Both the position numbers and the translations under genes were made by a program. This document shows, piece after piece, positions 20,626-31,264 of a DNA stretch of 64,000 nucleotides (position 1 is its first letter; each line of letters starts with the position of its first letter). A model generated the notes under the pieces. It was not told the origin of the DNA and ran no database searches. It saw only the letters and a list, made by a program, of their open reading frames with translations. Source of the DNA: Orobanche coerulescens (lineage: Eukaryota; Streptophyta; Magnoliopsida; Lamiales; Orobanchaceae). The stretch is taken from positions 151,018,096 through 151,082,095 of the forward strand of contig CM065802.1 of the NCBI GenBank assembly GCA_033398695.1, in the 5' to 3' direction.

Positions 20626-23486
20626 TGTAATATCCGACTGTAACTTTTCATTTTTACCTGTCATTGTATTATTCGGATAATCTGATTATCGTGAATCGTT
20701 GCATTTAGTATTATGTCGTGGTATTATAGATTTGAATATCATATCGATGTTAGTTCATTTCAAATGTGATGATTCGATGATAATTAGAGAGTTGTATTTT
20801 CGGATTTTTTTTGTTGATGTAGCGCACGTTACACAGTAAGATTAACGTACGCTAATCCTGTGCATTAGCGTTCGTAAGGTTTCCTCGGTTGCCTACGCTA
20901 AGAGGGAATCGCGGCGATTGACTTCAGCACGTGAACCCTTTTAACCGTTAGCATGCATGAGATCTAAGTCTGAGCTGGCGTGTCGGTGAGAATCTACTTT
21001 TATTAGCGTGCGTAACCCATTTCTCATTAGCGTGCGCTAGCGGCCTGCGATAATCCAAGACAGTAGCCACTGTAAGCCGCTTACGTACGTAATATCGACC
21101 GGATAGCGTCGCAAGGGCATTAGCGTACGCTAAAGCATCACGATAGCGTGCGCTAAGACTGCACAGTCTATTTATAGGACCAGCCTGCTTTTCATTTCTT
21201 CACGACCCAAACCGAATTTCTCTCTTCACATATCATACCTCTGCACTACCAAAGCAATATAAATTTTCACCAACTTATTTCTAAGCCTTGAATCTCGGAG
21301 TGGAGCTCATTTTCTTGGAGATTTGGAGTTGTTTTTAAGCTTGGAATATATTCTCTCATAGCATTGAAGTTGTGCTTCATTTCTGGAGGTTGGTGTGTTT
21401 TCTTCTCTGCATTATTTTCTTATGTTGATTATTAATGACGAATTATACTTCACCTAGAGTTAGATTAAGCAAGTAAAACATAGTTCTAATCCAACCTTTT
21501 TAACACTTTTGACGAATATGTTAAATAAGGGTTTGAGATGGAGGTGTTCTTGATGATATAGTGATTTTAATCATGTTGTAACTACCATACTTATCTTGTT
21601 GGACGAATTTAGCTCAGTAGGACATTGTTGGATCGGTTAGCTTCTTCATAACTGGATTTAATCAAGAACTTGATATCATGGAGTGTTTAAACACCATTTT
21701 AGATATCTATTCACCTTGAGAAGAACTTGATAATGTTAAAGATAGGATTAGATGATCTAGTTCAGGAATCTTAGAAGCTTTAACAAATCATGATTGTTCA
21801 GTTTCACAAGTCTTTGAAGATTGATAAGGATCTTGATAATTTCAACAATAACTTTTCATTAATCTAATGTATTGAGAACTTAGAATATTTTGATCATCAT
21901 ACTAGAATTGGTGAATTCACCATCATTTTAATGAATCCTCCAGCCCTGTAACAAAGACTTTGATAACCTTCATGAGTATGGTGTAATCTCAGAACTTATG
22001 AACTTGTTATTAGCTTAAAAGTCAATTTAAATGAGAGGAGAATAATCATAATGTGCAGATTTTACCTTTCAACCTTTTAATGTTTTGGAAAGTTTAATCA
22101 TCATAAGATGATCTTAACATCATGATTGGTTATTCAACATACCCTTGATAGAACTCTTGCTTATGATGAACCATGCGAACATTCGGTAAATATTGTAAAC
22201 CGATTCTTATAGTTGTATTGATGTTAGAAGGACTCCTGGCATAAGGTTTCAATAATTTGTAGTAACAAACTATTCTAAAGGATTGTAGGTTCTTACTACT
22301 CCTATATTGATAATTATACGAATATGTTTTGAGTAAAATGTATTTCGTTTAAGGTTGTTTGTTCGAGTAAAACTTGTCGAGGACCGTTCGTTCGTTCCGA
22401 TAAGAAGAGGACTATTCTCGTCTCCGTATTAAGGCAAGTTATCTTGCTTGGTTATAATGATGATTAGATTCTTGTGATGATTATACATTTCATGTGTATG
22501 AATTGTCCATGTGACGTTGTCGTGATTTGATATTGTCCTTGGCGTTATGGGATTGCATTCCCAAGTATGCCGTTTTGAATCGTTGATCTCGTTGGTCCTT
22601 ATTTTCACTTTGGTGAGTTTTTCTTGATCCTTAATTGGATGTGTTATCCTTTGAGTTTCGTTGTCATGTTGTATCGTGACATATCCTAATCATATCTGCG
22701 TGCCGATTGGTTATTGTGTAGGATTTTTAGCCAGGCACACGATGGTCATGCGTGGATGTTTCCGCATTGGACCGTGCACATGAGACGTTAGTTCGTGAGG
22801 CTAATTAGGTACATTGTCCCACGTATATTTCTGGATTCCGTATACGGGGTGGACATGTGCACGGACACATTTCCGGATCGGGCGTACTGTGATCTCCATC
22901 TAGAGACATAGTATTAAACGTTCACAGAACATGTATGATTGGATTCGTTCGATATTTTGTGACTGATTGTTTCATACGCCCGAGGGGTATGATTAATAGT
23001 CGGAATGATTTTCTTGAGATCTATATATGTGAATTGTATAATGTCAGAAGAATTTATTATCATGTATATCTGACCCTGTGTTGGGCGAAATACTTGTATT
23101 GTATTTTAGGTCGAGGCAAAGGCAAGACACGGGAAGAGCATGTCGACGGCGAAGGGTTCGGAGGATACTAGTTCGGGGGCCCCACATCTCTTGTTGTCCG
23201 GTTATGTTAAACCGCGTTATGTTATCTCCTGTTTCATTTAAATTACTTTTTGGTTGTATTTGACATTTGAAGTATTTTCCATCTCCATATGGTTTATACT
23301 TGTTTTTCGGATCCTGTGTGTTGTAAGACCGTTGGCCATATTTTAATAAACTCCTAATCGGAGAAATGACTATTCGTTGTGATTCGGTATCACAAATAAT
23401 ATTTATTTAACCTGTTTTGGATATCGCCTGGTGGGTCCCAGTGTGGGATTCACTGCACTGTAATAACCGCCATTTGGGGTGTTACA
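20626..23486 (+). repeat. 3' LTR of element B
   Basis: 2861 bp, nearly identical by eye to 9379-12234 over most of its length. Differences cluster in the palindrome region (for example about 20905-20915 and 21130-21145) and at a few short indels. Ends TTGGGGTGTTACA at 23486, followed by GAGTG. Confidence 0.95.
20820..21180 (+). promoter_or_regulatory. Palindrome array and TATA box, B 3' LTR
   Basis: Same array of TTAGCGYRCGCTAA-type palindromes as in the 5' LTR, ending with the TATA box TATTTATAG near 21170. Several copies differ from the 5' LTR by substitutions or short indels while the surrounding AT-rich sequence is unchanged. Confidence 0.65.
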
Positions 23487-24351
23487 GAGTGTCCAGGCTA
23501 TCACAACAAGAAGTGGAGTGCAATTGTCCGAGATTTCTGTGGAAAATCATCTGACAAAACAAAAAAATAAACAAAGTCGAGAAACAGAAAAAGAATTTGA
23601 ATCAGGACCTTCATCTCAAAAAGGTCCAGTTGCTGCCAAATCTTATGTTCCACCTATTCCTTTTCCTCAACGGTTGAAGAATCACAAGCCTGATGCGCAA
23701 TTCGGCAAATTTGTGGAAATTTTCAAAAAGCTACACATCAACATACCTTTTGCCGATGCTCTAGCACAAATGCCAAGCTATGCCAAATTTATGAAAGATA
23801 TTCTTTCTAACAAACGAAGTCTTAAAGAATATGAAACTATCGTGCTAACAGAGGAATGTAGCGCAATACTACAAAAGAAGTTGCCACCCAAGCTAAAAGA
23901 TCCGGGAACTTTTACAATCCCGTGTATAATTGGTGAAGTGAATATTGACAAAGCTCTTTGTAATTTAGGGGCAAGTATCAATTTGATGCCCCTGTCAATT
24001 TTCAACAAATTAAACTTGGGAGAAGCAAAAGTAACAACAGTTTCACTGCAATTGGCCGATCGGTCAATCAAATATCCACATGGGATAATAGAAGATGTGC
24101 TAATAAAGGTTGATAAATTTATATTTCCAGCAGATTTTATCATCCTTGACAGGGAGGAAGATCATGATATTCCTATTATCTTGGGACGGCCATTTCTTGC
24201 AACCGGACATGCTCTTATTGACGTCTATGAAGGAAAGCTAATTCTTAGAGTGCAAGACGAACATGCCACCTTCAATGACCTAAAAACTTTGAATCATCCC
24301 TCCACGGATGATTATTGTCTAAAATTTGATGCAATTGATGCCAGAATATGA
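23487..24351 (+). pseudogene. Athila gag C-terminus and protease region with altered active site
   Basis: This continues the Athila frame cut by element B (the ITTRSGVQL stretch follows directly on the sequence upstream of 9379). It is open to the stop at 24349-24351. It includes the conserved PPIPFPQRLK and the retropepsin-like region. The active-site motif, normally D-LGASIN in Athila, reads CNLGASINLMP because codon 23962-23964 is AAT (Asn). The flap and second-half motif IPIILGRPFLAT is intact. Loss of the catalytic Asp predicts no protease activity. After the stop, fragments such as DPVCQFVRKLDG (near 24390) look like decayed downstream coding sequence. Confidence 0.85.
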
Positions 24352-24744
24352 ACAACGTCTTGGGAATCTGACGTTAAAAGACCCAGTTTGCCAATTTGTA
24401 AGAAAATTGGATGGGAAGCTTCTCCTCGACTCTTAGACGGCATTTAAGCCGTTTCTGAACGTAAAATCAGAGGAAGATGTGAGCCACAATCACAACTACT
24501 ATACATACGCGTAAGTATCTTTTATTTTTGTCGTATGGTGAGATTTTCTGAATAAAAAATGTGACACGTGATAAATGCATTCATTATTCTATTGAGTAAT
24601 TGAAGTGCAATTAACACAATCACAGATTTGTTAAATATTTTTACCTTAATTTTCTTCTATAAATTGACATTGTGCTCGTTTCTTTTATTCATCCCTCAAA
24701 TTTGTACTTTTCTTTTTTTCTCTCAAATAAGTTTCTTTTTAAAA
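24352..24744 (+). promoter_or_regulatory. Spacer and leader before LOG, with possible intron and TATA box
   Basis: No RT or other pol domain is visible. A consensus splice donor (GTAAGTATCT at 24511) is followed by T-rich sequence and a pyrimidine tract ending AAATAAG at 24731, 14 bases before the LOG start; 24511-24731 could be a leader intron. A TATA-like CTATAAATT lies at about 24656, with a CT-rich stretch after it, so a promoter of its own is also possible. Both readings are inference. Confidence 0.4.
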
Positions 24745-25374
24745 ATGGAATCATCATCTTCCACAAAAAGATTTAACTTAGTCTGCATTTTTGGTGGAGC
24801 TAGTTATGGAACAGAGGCATGCTTTACTGAAGCAGCTCAGAACTTGGGTCGTACCTTAGGAGAAAAATGCATTCATGTAGTTTACGGAGGAGGAAGTCTA
24901 GGATTAATGGGACGCGCTGCTACTTCTGCCTATATGGAAGGAGTAAAAGTGCTGGGAATAATTCCAAAACCTCTGGCTGAAAGTGAAATCACCGGGGCAA
25001 CTATTGGAGATGAGTTTAGAGCTATAAATATGCAAGATCGCATAACTCACATGATGAATAATTCTGACGCCTTTATCACCCTTCCCGGTGGTTTTGGCAC
25101 TCTTGAGGAACTTTTGCATGTGCTTACCAGAGCCCAGCTAAATGTTTATAAAAACCCAATATGTCTGCTTAATGTCAATAGTTTCTTTGATGGTTTACTA
25201 TCTTTCATCGACTACTCTGCTGATAAAGATTTTATTTCCGAGCGTGCTAAACAAATCATAGTCGTTGCCACAACACCAGAAGAACTAATCAAAAAACTCA
25301 TTGAATTTGTTCCTCAACCAGATCCAGCTCTAGCAAATATTGTTTGGATGGAAGATTTTACCGTGAGAAAATGA
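24745..25374 (+). CDS. LOG: LONELY GUY-type cytokinin riboside 5'-monophosphate phosphoribohydrolase
   Basis: An intact 209-codon intronless reading frame. LOG enzymes release the active cytokinin base from its nucleotide (for example iP from iPRMP) in one step, in cytosol and nucleus. Visible family motifs: Rossmann-like start VCIFGGAS (residues 13-20), VYGGGSLGLMG (46-56), GIIPKPL (71-77), R99 at the position of the conserved Arg, and the signature PGGFGTLEE (114-122) with the catalytic Glu. Length matches plant LOGs (about 200-240 residues). I chose the ATG at 24745 because homology begins just after it and a CT-rich leader precedes it; an upstream in-frame ATG (24628) would add a hydrophobic N terminus. 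It lies between the Athila protease and the Athila 3' end, where RT-integrase should be. Plant host LOG genes normally have several introns, so this looks like a captured processed copy. The usual RK pair is here RI. Confidence 0.93.
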   Translation: MESSSSTKRFNLVCIFGGASYGTEACFTEAAQNLGRTLGEKCIHVVYGGGSLGLMGRAATSAYMEGVKVLGIIPKPLAESEITGATIGDEFRAINMQDRITHMMNNSDAFITLPGGFGTLEELLHVLTRAQLNVYKNPICLLNVNSFFDGLLSFIDYSADKDFISERAKQIIVVATTPEELIKKLIEFVPQPDPALANIVWMEDFTVRK

Positions 25375-27124
25375 AAAGTGGATTCATTCCTCTCCCTTTG
25401 ATAACCCATATCGGACCTATTGTTATTTTTACTTTCTGTCGTGTGTAAAAATCGTGCTAAATGATGGCAGCTTAAGGAGTTTCTTTTTGATCTATTGATG
25501 CGCATCTATTCGCAATTTATGTATTGTTATTTTTATTGCTGTAATTTTTATTATTTGTTTTTAATAAAAACATTGATGGCAGCGTAAGGCGACTCTTCGG
25601 ACTTTCCTGAAGCGCATCTTAAAAATTGTGTTATACTTCCGGGTATATTTTATTTTCTTTTGTTGTTTGCCTCGTATATTTTTTCTCTTGCAGATCCAAA
25701 AAGGCGTTAGCTCAAGCATCAACTTTCATAACAGGGAGTATTCTGCTTTTCTCCCTAACTTTTTATTATTATTTTTTTTAAACTGAGGACAGTTTCTTTT
25801 TCAAGTTTGGGGGTGGTGTGTTTTGATTATTTTGGTGTGTTTGGTATTTTAGTGTGTTTAGCTTTGATTATTGTGGTGTGTTTTGATTATTTTTTTTATT
25901 TGGCTTTGATTTTTTCTTTTAGTGTATATTTATATATATATATAAATATATTTATTTTGTTTATTTTGATTTGTGAGATTTCTAAATCTGGCCATAACAC
26001 CAATAAGTTAGCTATATACAAGCTTCTAAAATCATTTTAACCGGTTAAAAATTTGTACATTCCAAAATTTTTGAGCCTTAATCTCTCATTCCAAGCCTTG
26101 TAGTTATCATGTAAAATCGAGTCATTCGTTACCTTGAGAAAAGAGGAATCAGTCGGTAGATGAAAAATAGAACTGAAATTTACTTAATTTGAGGAGTTTC
26201 TGATTTTTCATGCTTAGCTAATAAACGATTTTTCTGCAAAAATTCTATTCCCTAAAAAAATTCATTGATAAAAGGAGGTTAGTCGAAAAAAAAGGAGAGG
26301 TGTTGAGCGGCAACAACTGCCTAATTTTGGGGGTCCTAAAATCTTGCGAAAAATAAAGGATTAACCATTGTTGGTGCGTAGCTGCCGTCTCACACGGAGA
26401 AAAAAGTCATTGGTAAAAAGAGCTACGCGTTAGCAAATAACGGTGTGAAAGCTATCACCTAAAAAAATGGAAAATATGTTGGTGAAAAGAGCTACACGTT
26501 AGCAAATAACAGTGTGAAAGCTATCACCTAAAAAAAGATGGAAAATGTGTTGGTGAAAAGAGATACATATTAACAAATAACGGTGTGAAAGCTATCGCCT
26601 AAAAAAGATGAAAAATGTGTTGGTGAAAAGAGCTACACGTTAGAAAATAACGGTGTGAAAGCTATCACTAAAAGGGATGTAGATTATGAGCAGATTTGAA
26701 TTAATTAGCGACTAAATTTCAATACACTCAATTTCGTGAACAATCACAATATTTGATGATGCCGATGAAATTATTTTTCATATTGAGTCGAAAAATAAAT
26801 GAGTGGTCGAGAGCAACCATTAAAGGGAGTCGTGTGTATCATGAGTGGGAAAAAAATAACCAAGCTTTTGGGGGTAACCTTTCATTTTGGAATTACAAAA
26901 ATAAAACCGTGTTTTAACTTCAAAATCATTAGTAAATATATTTTGGGTCGTGATTCATTTCTATCTACTATATAAAGCTGGTTGTTGTGTAAATGGTATT
27001 TTGATCTCTTTATATATATAAGTAATTTTCTTAATTTGTGTGTGTTTTATTAATATATGTGCTATTTTTATTTTTTACATTGAGTGTGAATAATAAAGAG
27101 TCTTGCTCGGGACTAGCAAGAATT
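25375..27124 (+). other. Athila 3' non-coding region after LOG
   Basis: No gene is visible. It contains an imperfect duplication (GATGGCAGC..TAAGG .. GCGCATCT at 25463-25506 and 25575-25619) and AATAAA at 25563 as a possible LOG polyadenylation signal. The GAGGACAG..AAGTTTGGGGGTGG signature (25785-25818) follows pol in Athila elements. The 69-bp repeats at 26410-26685 and AT-rich sequence complete it. ORFs here are low-complexity and unsupported. Confidence 0.75.
26410..26685 (+). repeat. Four-copy tandem repeat (about 70 bp)
   Basis: Units start at 26410, 26479, 26550 and 26620 with TTGGTGAAAAGAGCTACACG, and each includes GGTGTGAAAGCTATCACC. They lie between the post-pol signature and the 3' PPT of the Athila element. 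Confidence 0.92.
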
Positions 27125-27138
27125 CAAGTTTGGGGGTG
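27125..27138 (+). other. Athila polypurine tract
   Basis: CAAGTTTGGGGGTG directly precedes the LTR start TGATAAGTGTC. This is the standard Athila 3' end. Confidence 0.85.
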
Positions 27139-27801
27139 TGATAAGTGTCAGTTTTATACACTTATCTGTGATTAGTATTGATATATTTCACCCATAATTA
27201 TGATCTAGTCTACTTGTTTTTGCTTTGAATTAATTAGTTTTTAATAATTTTATTTTTATAGGTTGAAGATGTAAATTTAGTCTTAATCGGATTGAATTAC
27301 TGATTTACTCAAGAGATAACATGTTTATAAAATATTCTCTTTATTGAATTTTTATGTATTCATATTGTAGGGCTTTCCGAGACGAGTTCGGCATTCTTTC
27401 CGGATTCAAAATCAGAGTTATATATCAAAAGTTATCATCCGAAGAAGATTTGGTGCGAAAACGCAAAGTCTAAGACATTCTGGGCTGAAAATGAAGCCTG
27501 AAACTCCATACGGGCGTAATATCATAAATTTACGGGCGTAACTCACACAGCAACTAATGTGCAAAAGCAGTAGCCATGTTACGGCCGTAACTCCTCAATG
27601 TTACGGTCGTAAGTCCTCATAGTTACGGCCGTAACTCCTCAAAGTTACGGCCGTAACTCTTAACAAATTTTTGATCATTCTTTAATCTTTTATACTTTTG
27701 GTCTATTATTGAGGGGATGGCTGGCCTTGATCCGATCTAATGTAATACTACTGGAGTTTTGGAGCTATTAGGTGACTTTAGGTGTATAAATAGTCCCCTT
27801 A
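27139..27801 (+). repeat. Athila 3' LTR, right-truncated, with palindromes and TATA box
   Basis: Starts TGATAAGTGTCAG and is cut at 27801 by element A2. From 27518 to 27659 it has two ACGGGCGTAA half-sites and four copies of GTTACGGCCGTAAC (one with a mismatch). A TATA box (TATAAATAG) follows at 27785-27793. The remainder of the LTR should lie beyond the A2/A3/D nest, outside the window. Confidence 0.85.
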
Positions 27802-30800
27802 TGTCACGCCCCCACACCGGGGTTGGACGAGAACGTGACAGTTAACGTAATAAATAATGTTTGTGATAATACATTCTAGTAAAGCATGCATATGCCAGAT
27901 CTCATCCCGGTGAACTAAGACTGGTTATTCCATAGAAAAGAAATATTCAAGAGTACAACAGAATTATTACATCAAGTGCAAAAGAGTATATCGGAAACCA
28001 AAATACATTTTGACACAGGAATAAAAAGAAGCGTTAAAGCAGCATCATAATTCCTACATCTTGGTAATACTTTGAGGACGATCTTCAGAGGTCGTCAGCA
28101 TCTGTCTCTTCTTCTTCCTGGTTCTCTTCATCTAGTGGGGTTTTAGAAAATAATTCAATGTGAGAATAATGGATTCTCAGTGAGTTGGGTTTGGGTATTT
28201 AATGAGTTTATTATTTAATAAACATTATGTTTCTCCCACTTTTGAAAAATAGTGTTGTTTAAAAAAAAATTGGTGCAAGTTTTAAAGAAGAATATTATGA
28301 ATTATGACATGAATGTATAGTCAATCTCCGTAGATTGCGGTTAAGTATGAATAATGTACGGCGTCGAGCGCCCAATGAGTATTTAGCTTTGGGAGGTCGT
28401 CTACATGACTAATCCCTTAGCCTCCTTATAATGTCTTAGACCATTGTTAGTGTTTGACCTTTGACTATCGCCACGACCTTTGGTTTGATAACTGTAGCCT
28501 TGGGCGTTTGTCGGACCATCACTATAACATTGGCCTTTGAGCTTTATCGCTCTCACGCTTGGTGACGTGCTGCCTTATCTCTTATCTGGGCTCGATATAT
28601 CCTTATCTTGGGTCTATTCCCGAATCATATTATAATCGCGACTATACCCGAATTCTACGACCCTGTCACCTTAGGATCACTCCGTCCTTCGGTTTCAAGG
28701 GAATAGGATACGACGGTAGCTTTGCCTAGAACCGCAGCCACGTTGCTCGATTCATGACTTAGACTAACCGCCCCTCATGCATATAATAGAAAAAGGGACT
28801 CTAGAGGTACTCGTACGGACTCTAGCGGTGGCTTCCGCCCGAAGGTGTTAGCACTTAGCTCCGTACAACACTTACTCCCGATTTCAATTGAATAACAATT
28901 ATTGTCGTGTTTAACAGTGGTTATGCATATTGTATGATATCAATATGATTATTTGATAGTATATGGACTTGGATAAGCTAGAGGAATTAGTTCATCCGGT
29001 TGATGATTAAATTGCTATTATGGGAGTCTTAGCATAATCTTATAATAAATTCATAAACTTGAATAGTTCGGTACATATTGATTATACATCCGAAAATTAC
29101 AAACTTTATTGCGAAAAGTCCATTATGATATGAGGATTGAAGGACAGAAGTTGCATGAAAGTTTTACCTTTCAAAAATTACAATTCTGCCCTTTCGTCTT
29201 TTAAGTACTATCATTATGTTTACTAAATTTTATAAATTTGGATAATTCGGTACGGATTGATTATAAGTCCGAGAATTATGAACCTTATTGCAAAAAGTCC
29301 GTTATGATATGAGGATTGAAGGTCAGAAGTTGCATGAAAGTTTTACCTTTCGAAAATTACAATTTTTCCCTTTCGTCTTTTAAGTACTATCATTATTTTT
29401 ACTAAATTTTATAAATTTGGATAATTCGGTACGGATTGATTATAAGTCCGAAAATTACGAATATTATTGCGAAAAGTCCGTTATAATATGAGGTTCTGAG
29501 ATCAGAAGTTGTATGGAGGTTTTTTCTCCCATAAATTATAATTCTGCCCTATCGAGATTATAGTACTATTATTATCATTTTTATTTAGTTTTATCTTATA
29601 ATTTTGATTAATTCGGTTGGATTCATTTAAACTCCAAAAATTAAGAATCCAGTTGCGATTTGAACCTTACGACTTTTAATTTTAGATTACATTCAGTTTT
29701 AATTATTATTCTTTTATAATTTGCGATTTCACCCCTTTGTTTTGTCTTAATCGACATTTTAGTATTCGGGTCATATCTTTTTCGTTTCTTGCCGGATTGA
29801 CCTCAAATTTTCGAGGTAGACTCTTTATGTTATTATGAGTACAGAGAGTTCAACTTTTCTGAAAATTTTATTTCCAAAACAGTAATTTTCTGTAAATTAC
29901 AGTTTTGGCCCTGAATTCTTGAAATTTACATCTTTACCCCAATTTTCTATTTTAGTACATTCCGATTTAGTTGAAATTTTATAGAGAACTTATTTTTGAT
30001 ATTTTAATACTTAATTTTAAGACATAAGACCAGAATTATGGATTTTAACAATTTTATCTCAAATTTATCTTATTTAGACTATTTTAGTTTATCCTTCGAA
30101 CGTAGGTTCGAATTATCAAATCTTCCGATGACTAATTATCCTCTTACCATAGTCCAATATATATACTCATATGTTTTTAGGATTTTAATCCCCAAAGGTC
30201 AGATTTGTCATACTCAACCAATATTTCCATCAATAAATTAATTTGCACATATGATTAAAATATGACAAACAAAATTCAACAAATATCAAGACCATTACAT
30301 GCATGGTAATGAATGTCAATCAAGTATATATAACCAAGGTTTTAATACTTACATGCACCATATATTTAACTTGTATAAATTTTAAATAAGAGAAAAGAAA
30401 GAAACAATTTTTACCCACCTCGATTTCTTGTCGGAAGTAAATGGTTCTAGGTCTCGGAAGTGGAAGAAAATGATCTCCCTCCTTGAACTACATGGTTCGG
30501 CCGATTCAAGTATCCATGCATCCATAATGCATATTTTGTTTGCATGTTTAGATATTTGAGTTAGATTAGGGGAATTTGGATGATAACTAATATATTGAAA
30601 TATAAGAAATGAGATTACCTATTCTCTTGTTGAATTTTTCCTCTTCCTCATTCTTTCTTCTTCTTGGATCAGCCCTCGCTCTCTCTCTAGTCTAAATTTT
30701 CAGATTTTTTTTTTTTGCTTTGCATGTAGTATTAGGTTAATGTGGTGTATTTTTTTAAGTGTTTAAAAAGAGGTGGTCAAGCATGGAGAAAGAAAACACA

Positions 30801-31264
30801 AGACACAAGATTATATCTTGCATGGGGAGGACATGAAGACTCTAGGTGTCCTCCCCCTCTCCACTTGGCCGCCCATTTGGTGTGGGTGTGTGTGTATATA
30901 ATTTTTTTTTGTATTTTATGTGTATAGAATATTAATATAGTTAGTTGGGAATTTGTTTATTTGTAAATGGATTAAGTAGTTGGGTTGGGCTTTCAATCAT
31001 AATTTCAAGACTTGGGAATTTTATTAAGTTGGGTTTGAGTTCATTAGTGAGTTTATATTAGTAAATGTTGGTACACATAGCCCATTAGGTGAATCAATGT
31101 TCTACTTTAACATTCAACTAATTTATTATTTATGAAACAATCAAGTAAAATAAAATGAAAAACTAGATATAGGTTATATTATATTATAACAAATGTTATT
31201 AAAATTACATCATGATATAATAAACCGTACATATATTGAGCTATCGAATTTAGGGGGTTCTACA
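27802..31264 (-). repeat. 3' LTR of A2
   Basis: On the minus strand it starts TGTAGAACCCCC (31264) and ends CGTGACA (27802); 3463 bp. AT-rich with no supported gene. It holds three good copies of a roughly 179-bp repeat. No palindrome array like those of B, C, D or Athila is seen. Confidence 0.93.
29061..29604 (-). repeat. About 179-bp tandem repeat, three units, A2 LTR
   Basis: The landmark ATTCGGTACGGATTGATTAT recurs at 29061 (diverged), 29240 and 29419, with a poorer copy at 29604. Each unit includes GATATGAGG..TGAAGGTCAGAAGTTGCATG and CCTTTCGTCTTTTAAGTAC. The A3 LTR has two more units. Confidence 0.9.

Larger units (their letters stand above)
9379..23486 (+). mobile_element. Tekay-type chromovirus B, full length, with nested hAT
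   Basis: A complete 14.1 kb element with LTRs at 9379-12234 and 20626-23486 and identical 5-bp target duplications GAGTG (9374-9378 and 23487-23491). It splits an Athila gag/protease reading frame. Order: LTR, tRNA-iMet primer site, gag, protease, [hAT insertion], reverse transcriptase, RNase H, integrase, chromodomain, hairpin, PPT, LTR. By eye the LTRs are nearly identical, pointing to a fairly recent insertion, yet pol is full of small indels. Confidence 0.96.
7058..27801 (+). mobile_element. Athila-type LTR element carrying a LOG gene
   Basis: Two partial LTR copies (7058-7844 and 27139-27801) share the ACGGGCGTAA block and the TTACGGCCGTAA palindromes. After the 5' LTR come a tRNA-Asp-type primer site (7851), an Athila-like gag and an Athila-like protease region interrupted by element B. 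Then comes an intact LOG reading frame, the AAGTTTGGGGGTGG signature (about 25800) usual after Athila pol, a tandem repeat, and the PPT plus LTR start. No reverse transcriptase, RNase H or integrase is visible, so the element is non-autonomous. Without element B it would be about 6.6 kb. Both outer LTR flanks were destroyed by family A insertions. Confidence 0.88.

Noticed and set aside
24628..24744. Upstream in-frame start of LOG at 24628, giving a hydrophobic signal-like N terminus
   Set aside because: The extra 39 residues are translated from a T-rich leader or intron-like sequence, and LOG homology starts just after the ATG at 24745.
24352..25800. LOG as an ordinary host gene merely flanked by transposons
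   Set aside because: Athila gag-protease lies directly upstream and the Athila post-pol signature, PPT and LTR directly downstream, all in the same orientation; no intron is present in the coding region. It cannot be fully excluded without other copies.
25807..26040. ORF of 77 codons at 25807-26040
   Set aside because: Low-complexity TTTGATTATTTT sequence in the Athila 3' region; no recognisable domain.
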